Source: Prevotella sp. (lineage in GTDB: Bacteria; Bacteroidota; Bacteroidia; Bacteroidales; Bacteroidaceae). Taken from it: a DNA stretch of 64,000 bases. This document shows, piece after piece, positions 57,633 to 64,000 of the stretch; the stretch's first letter is position 1; every line of letters begins with the position of its first letter. Under the pieces are notes generated by a model that was not told where the DNA came from, did not search any database, and saw only the letters and a program-made list of their open reading frames with translations. Made by a program: the position numbers and the translations under genes. The stretch is taken from positions 1 through 64,000 of the forward strand of contig JAFPWS010000074.1 of the NCBI GenBank assembly GCA_017412705.1, written 5' to 3'.

Positions 57633-58481
57633 TTAGATGAAGATACCGAACGTCAGCGAGTGGAACTGCGGACCCATATCGGTCTTCAGCACACTCATGG
57701 GCGAGTACTTGCAGTAGATACTCAACTCCTTGTAGGTCACAAAGCCCATGAAGTCTACCGTCACCGGACGATACTCAATGCCTTTGGTGGTGATGTCGTA
57801 GTCATTGTCGCCCAAGGTGTACTCGGTATTAATGCGGCCACGCAGGTTGAAGTTCACCACCGGACCCACCGTGAAGCGCCAGTCACTCTTCTGACCGAAC
57901 CGCTGGGTGAACAGCAAGGGCACCGACAGGCTGAAGATGTTGATACGCGAGCGCCTGCCGGAGGCATCCTTGGGGAAAGATTCTACGCTTACCGCATTCG
58001 AGGCAGAGGTCTGATTGGTGGAGATTTGGCCACCCTTTAAGAACATATAGTCCGAGCTCAGCGTATAGCGGCGCCAGTTGCACCAAAGGCCCACCGAATA
58101 AGTCTGCAAGGCTTTCTTCGGTCTATACTTATAGCGGAGACCCAGAATCCACTCCCACGACTTAAAGGGGGCAAAACTCATGCCATCAGGCACACTGGTC
58201 GGTGCACACCAGCCTACTGCCAAGTCAAAATCCCAGCTCTCCCTGCCCTTGCCCGACTCATGCTGACGACGAACATAGTTCGAGTCGCGCAGCTGAATGG
58301 TATTCTCGTAACGGTAGGCGCTGTTGCCCTCCGTACCTACTACCTTAATCTTCTGCAGCGAGTCGTTGGTGACAATAGTCACCTTCCTGGCATTATTGAT
58401 AATGGTAGTGTCGTTCTTGACCTGACCCTGCGCGGCCATGGCGACTGCCAAGGCCATCATAAAAAACAGTTTTCTCTTCAT
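57633..58481 (-). CDS. Outer-membrane beta-barrel protein
   Basis: A 282-residue exported protein: signal peptide (KLFFMMALAVAMAAQGQ), a short N-terminal domain (about 20-80) and alternating strands with aromatic ends (WEWILGLRYKYRPK; YSVGLWCNWRRYTL; LSVPLLFTQRFG; FTVGPVVNFNLRG; LTFGIFI), the PorT/OmpW-like small-barrel style. Function unknown. The longer frame is rejected because it covers the promoter and repeat array. Confidence 0.75.
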   Translation of the reverse strand: MKRKLFFMMALAVAMAAQGQVKNDTTIINNARKVTIVTNDSLQKIKVVGTEGNSAYRYENTIQLRDSNYVRRQHESGKGRESWDFDLAVGWCAPTSVPDGMSFAPFKSWEWILGLRYKYRPKKALQTYSVGLWCNWRRYTLSSDYMFLKGGQISTNQTSASNAVSVESFPKDASGRRSRINIFSLSVPLLFTQRFGQKSDWRFTVGPVVNFNLRGRINTEYTLGDNDYDITTKGIEYRPVTVDFMGFVTYKELSIYCKYSPMSVLKTDMGPQFHSLTFGIFI

Positions 58482-58511
58482 ACGATTCCTTTTTATTACC
58501 AAACTGGGCTG

Positions 58512-58542
58512 CAAAGATACGAATAAGCGAGAACAATCCAAA
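58512..58542 (-). promoter_or_regulatory. Beta-barrel gene promoter
   Basis: Minus-strand TTTG (58539-58542), a 19-base spacer and TATCTTTG (58512-58519), 30 bases from the ATG. Confidence 0.75.
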
Positions 58543-58666
58543 ACAAATAACAGATTTTTTGTCATTATTGTCGAGTGCAAGTTTGCTGCGGTACCCTCTG
58601 ACTTTGAGCGGTCAGAGTGTCGGTGAAGGCGTAAGGTGAACGGGGGAAAGGCGGTGCCAAGCCACC

Positions 58667-58798
58667 GTTTACATACGTTCAAACGTTCGTTTACATACGT
58701 CCAAACGTTCGTTCGCCTATAGGCAAAAGTATGTGTGCCTATAGGTAAAAGTACTTGCGCCTATAGGCAAAAGATCGTTCGCCTATAGGCAAAAGCAA
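58667..58798. repeat. Six tandem 22-bp repeats of two sequence types
   Basis: Units start at 58667, 58689, 58711, 58733, 58755 and 58777, all exactly 22 bp. The first two share GTTTACATACGT.CAAACG; the last four share GCCTATAGGCAAAAG with the palindrome GCCTATAGGC (one unit has GGT). The 22-bp phase is kept across the change of type. The array fills the gap between the GH43 stop and the beta-barrel promoter; the remaining bases (58543-58666) hold nothing I can name. Confidence 0.85.
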
Positions 58799-58821
58799 AC
58801 ACAAAAATTTTCCTTCCCCTG

Positions 58822-60861
58822 CTACAAGCTGGGCTTCACTGGCAGAATGCCGCCAGATGCATCGAAGGACAGGGGGTCGATGCAAACCTCACGGTTATAC
58901 CCGGCGCTCCAGTCAAGTTTGGCAGCACGCGGGCGCTGGAAACGATGATAGACGATATACCACTCGTCGGTACCGGGCTTCTGCACGATAGCATGATGTC
59001 CTGTGCCGAAAATCTGGTTGCCGTTATCACGCTGTAACACAATTGTCTTCTCGGCTGCCGTCACGGGCTTGCCATCACGCACCAGCGCCGTAGGCGAGTC
59101 GCTGATGGCGTAGCGCACCCGATAGTTCTTCGAACGGGTGTCATTCTCCGACCATGTAAAGTAGTACTTGCCGTCGCGATAGAACACATACGTCCCTTCG
59201 TTATAGTTGTAGCGCGCTTTGTCCTTACGCGCCAGCACGACGACGGGCTGACTCTTGAAGCTGGTCATGTCGTCGTTCAGCTCGGCACAAACGATGGTGC
59301 CATTGCCCCAATAGAGATAGTACTTGCCTGTCTGAGGATCCTGGAAGACGTCAGGGTCGATAGTCGCACCGCCTTGTTTCATCACCTCCATGTCCTTGCT
59401 GACGAGCGGCCTGCCAAGTGCATCCTTGAAAGGCCCCGTAGGCTGGTCGCTGACAGCCACTCCTATTTCCCCTTCGCCGACGAAATAGAAGAAATACCTG
59501 TATTGCGCCTTCTTGCCCTTACCCACTTTGCGCTCTATGATACAGGGAGCCCATGCCTTCTGGTGTGCCCACTGGCAATCGGTCTTCAAGTCGAAGATGA
59601 CCCCTTCGTACTTCCATTCCTTCAGGTCACTGCTCGAATAGCAGCGGAAGTCATGGTTCATCCAGTTCTCTTCACCGTCCGTCGTAGGATAGAGGTAGTA
59701 TTTGCCGTCCTTCTCCGAATACAGCACTTCCGGATCGGCATAGAGCCCTTCTATGACGGGGTTCTGCCTGTTGCCCTTCATCGTAGCCAGCTCGTAGCCG
59801 TCACTCCAGGCTTGCAGCCTGTCATATTCCTCCTTGGTGATGCGGAGGAAAGAGCCGTGCTGGGGATAGTTCACACCCTCTATATGGCGCGGACTCTTGA
59901 AATTCCGCATATACCGGTCCGCACTACAAAGACGATAGTTCTTTGGGCGCGACGAGTATTCGATGTAACCAATCATCCAGTCGTCCCTGCCTGCCAACTG
60001 AAAGGCCGACACGCCCTCACACTTCTTCTTGCCCTCAAAGCTGACAAAGTCGTCCTCCACAGGTTCGCCCCAAGGGCCTGTCAGTTCCTTGGAAGTAGCC
60101 GTAAACAGCCCTGGCGTCCCTCCTTCCTTCTTAATCATCATGTGCCATTGCTTGTCGGAATCCAGCCAGTTGATGTCGGCATCAATGGTGGCATAGCCCC
60201 AGTCAAAGAGCAGACGGGGCTGTGTCAGACGGGTAAAAGTCTCGTCGGCATACGAGTAGTACATGCGGTCGTAGGCCTCCTCCTCGCGATTCCACATCGA
60301 ATAGTAAATGAAATATCCCCCGCGCCTGCCGTCAGGCCACACATAGGTTTCATCCCACATAATCTGGGGAGCCCACACACGGTTGACGGTCGACCAGTCC
60401 TTATAGACACTCTCTGCCGTAGGGTTGCAGAAGATGCTCACTCCCTTGCGATAATCGAAAGTCTTCGACTGCCAATGTATCAGGTCGTCACTGGTCAGCA
60501 GGTCGATGCCGTAATTGTCCCACTCCGCCTTTTTCTTCAAGTCCTTGAAGCGTCCCACATTCATGTCCGTGCAGACCATCAGGTAGCCTGTCCCGTCATG
60601 CTTGCGACAAAGATAGGCATCGCGGGTGGCACCCTCTATCCGGGCATGCTCATAGTCGCTGAAGATGCTGTCGCCATTGAGCAAATCGTGATAGTGCAGC
60701 CCGTCGCGACTCAGCGCATAGGCTGTCCATGCCCTGCCCCTGTCGTTCATGTGACAAAACAAATAGCCATAGTCGCCTTTCTGGCAGTTGCCTCTTTGCT
60801 CTTGGGCAAAGTCAGCCGCCGACACCATAGCCAGCATAGCCAATAAGTAGAACTTCTTCAT
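58822..60861 (-). CDS. Glycoside hydrolase family 43-like protein with two catalytic modules
   Basis: A 679-residue exported enzyme: signal peptide (KKFYLLAMLAMVSAADFA), then two five-bladed beta-propeller modules. The second (about 395-679) has GH43 catalytic residues: ADPEVLY (Asp base), TIDPDVFQD (Asp) and NEGTYVFY (Glu acid). The first (about 25-385) keeps a DADI and EGVSAF pair but a less clear first Asp. GH43 enzymes attack arabinose- or xylose-containing plant glycans. No SusCD pair or regulator is beside it, so it is not in a typical polysaccharide locus. Start at 60861, 23 bases after the box. Confidence 0.82.
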   Translation of the reverse strand: MKKFYLLAMLAMVSAADFAQEQRGNCQKGDYGYLFCHMNDRGRAWTAYALSRDGLHYHDLLNGDSIFSDYEHARIEGATRDAYLCRKHDGTGYLMVCTDMNVGRFKDLKKKAEWDNYGIDLLTSDDLIHWQSKTFDYRKGVSIFCNPTAESVYKDWSTVNRVWAPQIMWDETYVWPDGRRGGYFIYYSMWNREEEAYDRMYYSYADETFTRLTQPRLLFDWGYATIDADINWLDSDKQWHMMIKKEGGTPGLFTATSKELTGPWGEPVEDDFVSFEGKKKCEGVSAFQLAGRDDWMIGYIEYSSRPKNYRLCSADRYMRNFKSPRHIEGVNYPQHGSFLRITKEEYDRLQAWSDGYELATMKGNRQNPVIEGLYADPEVLYSEKDGKYYLYPTTDGEENWMNHDFRCYSSSDLKEWKYEGVIFDLKTDCQWAHQKAWAPCIIERKVGKGKKAQYRYFFYFVGEGEIGVAVSDQPTGPFKDALGRPLVSKDMEVMKQGGATIDPDVFQDPQTGKYYLYWGNGTIVCAELNDDMTSFKSQPVVVLARKDKARYNYNEGTYVFYRDGKYYFTWSENDTRSKNYRVRYAISDSPTALVRDGKPVTAAEKTIVLQRDNGNQIFGTGHHAIVQKPGTDEWYIVYHRFQRPRAAKLDWSAGYNREVCIDPLSFDASGGILPVKPSL

Positions 60862-60884
60862 ATCCTTCGTTGTTATAATGAGTG

Positions 60885-60915
60885 CAAAGATACGAAGAAG
60901 CGAGCAAAGAACAAA
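60885..60915 (-). promoter_or_regulatory. GH43 gene promoter
   Basis: Minus-strand TTTG (60912-60915), a 19-base spacer and TATCTTTG (60885-60892). Confidence 0.7.
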
Positions 60916-61015
60916 GAAAAAACCGTTTTTTCTTTTTCTTTCGAGCGAAAGTAACTTCTCCGAGGGAGAAAGATGCAAAAAATCTTTTCATCATCTCATT
61001 TTTCCCTCCTTTTTC

Positions 61016-61046
61016 TTGCACGGGCGCAAGATTTTGATTACTTTTG
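61016..61046 (+). promoter_or_regulatory. ilvE-trmB promoter
   Basis: TTG (61016-61018), a 20-base spacer and TACTTTTG (61039-61046), 40 bases before the ATG. Confidence 0.6.
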
Positions 61047-61086
61047 CGGGCAAATAGACAACAAACATCTTTTAAAGACAGACATT

Positions 61087-62103
61087 ATGAAGAACTTAGA
61101 CTGGGGAAACCTGTCGTTCGGTTACATGAAGACCGACTACAACGTACGCTGTTACTATCGTGACGGCAAATGGGGCGAGATTGAGGTCTGCTCCGACGAG
61201 TATCTGAACCTGCACATGGCAGCCACCTGCCTGCACTACGGCCAGGAGGCTTTCGAGGGCCTGAAGGCATACCGTTGCAAGGACGGCAAGGTGCGCGTGT
61301 TCCGCGTCGACGAGAATGCCGCCCGCCTGCAGTCTACCTGCCGCGGCATCCTGATGCCCGAGGTATCGACAGAACTGTTCACCGAGATGGTCAAGAAGGT
61401 GGTACGCCTGAACCAGGAGTGGATTCCCACCTACGAGAGTGGTGCCACGCTCTACATCCGTCCGCTGCTCATCGGTACCAGCGCCCAGGTAGGCGTTCAC
61501 CCCGCCAAGGAGTACTGCTTCCTCATCTTCGTCACTCCCGTAGGCCCTTACTTCAAGGGAGGCTTCGCCGCCAACCCCTACGTCATCATCCGCGACTACG
61601 ACCGCTCGGCACCCCTCGGCACCGGCAAGTACAAGGTCGGCGGGAACTATGCCGCCTCGCTGAAGGCCAACGACATTGCCCACGAGAAGGGCTATGCCTG
61701 CGAGTTCTACCTCGACGCCAAGGAGAAGAAGTACATGGACGAGTGCGGTGCCGCCAACTTCTTCGGCATCAAGGACAACACCTATATCACCCCGGAGTCT
61801 ACCTCCATCCTGCCCTCTATCACCAACAAGTCGCTCATGCAGGTGGCTGAGGACCTGGGCATGAAGGTGGAGCGCCGTCCTATTCCCGAGGAAGAGCTTG
61901 AGACCTTCGAGGAGGCTGGTGCTTGCGGCACGGCAGCCGTCATCAGTCCTATCTCTTACATCGACGACCTCGACACCGGCAAGCGCTACTCGTTTGGCGA
62001 CAAGCCCGGCCCACTGTCGAAGAAGCTCTACGACACCCTCCGCGCCATCCAGTATGGCGACATCGAGGACAAGCACGGCTGGACAACCGTTGTCATTGAG
62101 TAA
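61087..62103 (+). CDS. ilvE: Branched-chain amino acid aminotransferase
   Basis: A 338-residue class IV PLP aminotransferase. Family signatures include [24 protein letters not shown], the PLP-lysine region [12 protein letters not shown] and [13 protein letters not shown]. It makes leucine, isoleucine and valine from their keto acids. The longer frame from 60973 covers the promoter and is rejected. Its stop overlaps the trmB start by one base. Confidence 0.94.
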   Translation: MKNLDWGNLSFGYMKTDYNVRCYYRDGKWGEIEVCSDEYLNLHMAATCLHYGQEAFEGLKAYRCKDGKVRVFRVDENAARLQSTCRGILMPEVSTELFTEMVKKVVRLNQEWIPTYESGATLYIRPLLIGTSAQVGVHPAKEYCFLIFVTPVGPYFKGGFAANPYVIIRDYDRSAPLGTGKYKVGGNYAASLKANDIAHEKGYACEFYLDAKEKKYMDECGAANFFGIKDNTYITPESTSILPSITNKSLMQVAEDLGMKVERRPIPEEELETFEEAGACGTAAVISPISYIDDLDTGKRYSFGDKPGPLSKKLYDTLRAIQYGDIEDKHGWTTVVIE

Positions 62104-62873
62104 TGGGAAAGGGCAAGCTGGCGAAGTTCGCCGACATGGCAACCTACGATAACGTCTTTCAGTACCCCTATGGGGCGCTGAAAGACGTTGAGTTTCCTTT
62201 GCAGGGCCGCTGGCACGAGGAGTACTTCCACAACCAGAACCCCATCGTGCTGGAGCTGGGCTGCGGCAAGGGCGAGTACACCGTAGGGCTGGCCAAGAAG
62301 TATCCTGGCATGAACTTCATCGGCGTCGACATCAAGGGTGCCCGCATGTGGACCGGCGCCACGCAGGCCGTCAACGAAGGCCTGAAGAACGTGGCCTTCC
62401 TGCGTACCAACATTGAGATCATCGACCGCTTCTTCGCTGCCGACGAGGTGCAGGAAATCTGGCTCACCTTCTCCGACCCCCAGATGAAGAGCCCCCGCAA
62501 ACGCCTGACGTCGTCGTGGTTCCTGGAGCGCTATCGCCACTTCCTCGTCGACGGTGGCATCATCCATCTGAAGACAGACTCCAATTTCCTGTTCACCTAC
62601 ACCACCTACATGGTGGAGCGCAACAGCCTGTCCGTACTGCTGACAACCAAGGACCTGTATGCAGAGAGCCCTGAGAACCCTGCGTTCGCCGAGCCAGCCT
62701 CCATCCAGACCTATTACGAGAGCATGTGGATAGCCCGTGGGCTGAACATCAAGTACATGAAATTCCTGCTGCCGCGTGAAGGTCACCTCGAGGAGCCTGA
62801 CGTGGAGATAGAGCTCGACGACTACCGCTCCTACCACCGCGACAAGCGCAGCAGCAAAGACAAAGCCAAGTAA
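62103..62873 (+). CDS. trmB: tRNA (guanine46-N7)-methyltransferase
   Basis: A 256-residue SAM methyltransferase: the SAM motif is [16 protein letters not shown], followed by [12 protein letters not shown] and [18 protein letters not shown] with the TrmB-type substrate contacts. It makes m7G46 in tRNA variable loops. It has a lysine-rich tail. Start by TAATG coupling to ilvE. Confidence 0.93.
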   Translation: MGKGKLAKFADMATYDNVFQYPYGALKDVEFPLQGRWHEEYFHNQNPIVLELGCGKGEYTVGLAKKYPGMNFIGVDIKGARMWTGATQAVNEGLKNVAFLRTNIEIIDRFFAADEVQEIWLTFSDPQMKSPRKRLTSSWFLERYRHFLVDGGIIHLKTDSNFLFTYTTYMVERNSLSVLLTTKDLYAESPENPAFAEPASIQTYYESMWIARGLNIKYMKFLLPREGHLEEPDVEIELDDYRSYHRDKRSSKDKAK

Positions 62874-62894
62874 AACCCCAAAAAACTAACAATA

Positions 62895-64000
62895 ATGAAA
62901 AAATTGTTTTGCATTCTTTTTACGGCCATACCACTCTTCAGTATGGCACAGGGCCAGACCATCGTCACCGTTGACGCTGTAGGCCAACTGTCACAGAAAA
63001 TCGCCGAAGCCGACAGGTTCAAGATTTCCGAGCTCAAAATCAGCGGTCCCCTGAATGGTGCCGACATCAAGCTGCTGCAGGAGATAGTCATCCGCACCAA
63101 AGCCAAGGAGAAAGAAGGCGAGTGCCTCGTCAGCAGCGTTGACCTGTCCGAAGCCGTCATCACAGAGGGCAAGGAGGGCATGAAGACCAAGGCCAACGAG
63201 CTGCCTAACGCCCTCTTCTCTGGTGCCAGGAGCCTCAAGCAGGTCGTACTGCCTGCCAACGTCATCAACGTCAGCAAGAACTGTTTCTACGACTGCCAGT
63301 CGTTGCTCACCGTCACCATTCCCGAGAGAGTCACCACCATCGAGAACCAGGCCTTCCAGAATTGCGAACAGCTGGCCGCCGTCAACCTCCCGTCCTATCT
63401 GACAGCCATCGGCAGCGAGGCTTTCGAAGGCTGCAAGTCGCTGGCCACCATCAGCGTCCCCGCCAACGTCAAGAAGATTGGCACACAGGCCTTCAAGGAC
63501 TGCGCAGCGCTCACCAGCATCTCCCTTCAGGCAAACGTCAAGGTCATCGACAACGATGTCTTCTATGGTTGCAAGAGCCTGACGGCTATCGAGCTGCCGG
63601 CCACAGTCACCGAGATTGGCACCTCCGCCTTTGAGAATTGCAAGAGCCTGAAAGCCATCACGCTGGAAAACATCCGCGAGGTGGGCAGCAACGCCTTCAA
63701 CGACTGCACCTCGCTGCAGGAGGCAGGCTTCCAGCGTCTCTCCAAGTTAGGCAGCTCTGCCTTCCAGGACTGCTCCAACCTGAAGACCGTGGTGCTGCAA
63801 GGCGGCCTCGACGAAATCAACAGCGACACCTTCAAGGGTTGCAGCAACCTGAGCGGCATCTCCATCTCCTCGTCCGTCAAGACCATTGGCAGCGACGCTT
63901 TCAAGGGCTGTAAGAGCCTTTCCGCCGTTGAGCTGCCCGCGGCACTGACAAAGATAGGCAGCTATGCCTTCGAGGACTGCAACAGCCTGCAGGGCATAGC
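62895..64000 (+). CDS. BspA-like leucine-rich repeat surface protein (runs off the window)
   Basis: The frame stays open from the ATG at 62895 to the window end (368 codons so far). A signal peptide (KKLFCILFTAIPLFSMAQ) is followed by a ~95-residue entry domain and then LRR_5/BspA repeats of about 23 residues (pattern IP-x-x-V-T-x-I-x-x-x-A-F-x-N/D-C-x-x-L), for example IENQAFQNCEQLAAVNLP and IGSEAFEGCKSLATISVP. In Prevotella and Tannerella such proteins bind host or matrix proteins or other bacteria. The C-terminus, where a sorting signal would be, is outside the window. It starts 21 bases after trmB. Confidence 0.85.
   Translation, partial: MKKLFCILFTAIPLFSMAQGQTIVTVDAVGQLSQKIAEADRFKISELKISGPLNGADIKLLQEIVIRTKAKEKEGECLVSSVDLSEAVITEGKEGMKTKANELPNALFSGARSLKQVVLPANVINVSKNCFYDCQSLLTVTIPERVTTIENQAFQNCEQLAAVNLPSYLTAIGSEAFEGCKSLATISVPANVKKIGTQAFKDCAALTSISLQANVKVIDNDVFYGCKSLTAIELPATVTEIGTSAFENCKSLKAITLENIREVGSNAFNDCTSLQEAGFQRLSKLGSSAFQDCSNLKTVVLQGGLDEINSDTFKGCSNLSGISISSSVKTIGSDAFKGCKSLSAVELPAALTKIGSYAFEDCNSLQGI

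Noticed and set aside
59374..60846. 490-codon plus-strand frame opposite the GH43 gene
   Set aside because: It is antisense to a protein with signal peptide and catalytic motifs; no start signal or family features.

Overview
This is a chromosomal window from a Bacteroidota bacterium, most likely Prevotella or a close relative in Prevotellaceae. Three things point there: promoters of the Bacteroidota type (TTTG, a 19-21 base spacer, then TAnnTTTG) in front of many genes; a SprA/Sov type IX secretion translocon next to ruvA; and a BspA-like leucine-rich surface protein, a LytTR-controlled TonB-type outer membrane protein and short C-terminally sorted surface proteins. No tRNA, rRNA, CRISPR array, integrase, plasmid or prophage genes were seen.

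Layout. 0-13.9 kb is mostly housekeeping: a thioredoxin/hydrolase fusion diverging from a HerA-like ATPase, a zinc peptidase, a cytidylate-kinase-like protein, a phosphopantetheinyl transferase, RmuC, a RecD-like helicase, a 29-residue membrane peptide coupled to DUF3822, then rsmD, cls and dnaG. 14-18.1 kb is an electron-transfer flavoprotein/acyl-CoA dehydrogenase operon with two A/T-rich two-helix membrane micro-genes between its enzyme genes. 18.1-23 kb holds purN, mutY, a TonB-receptor/LytTR deletion chimera, mscS and dacB. 23-28.4 kb is a decaying accessory stretch: a GLUG-type surface protein, a 52-residue acidic-tailed protein, an AraC-type regulator pseudogene, an Rpn nuclease, two small gene remnants and many repeats. 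28.4-39.3 kb has nadB, sprA, ruvA and ddh. 39.3-47 kb is a lactate locus: a D-lactate-dehydrogenase-like flavoprotein diverging from a lactate permease and lutABC. 47-54.7 kb looks like one ten-gene leftward operon (MATE exporter to acetyltransferase) with overlapping genes, mixing envelope, dTDP-sugar and purT functions. 54.7-64 kb has a secreted subtilase, xseAB, a beta-barrel protein, a two-module GH43 enzyme, ilvE, trmB and the start of a BspA-like protein.

The most unusual signals are not ordinary genes. (1) Short repeats of exactly 22 bp occur at five unrelated places, mostly with a small palindrome per unit; one unit also lies in a 48-bp in-frame insertion in rsmD, bounded by a 6-bp direct repeat. 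(2) Other repeat-derived segments are translated in sprA (heptamers) and in the surface protein's C-terminal linker. (3) Several start codons lie only 5-9 bases after the -7 box, implying nearly leaderless mRNAs. (4) Small two-helix membrane proteins recur inside operons. (5) A TonB-receptor/LytTR remnant still carries a probable LytTR operator with a 22-bp period.
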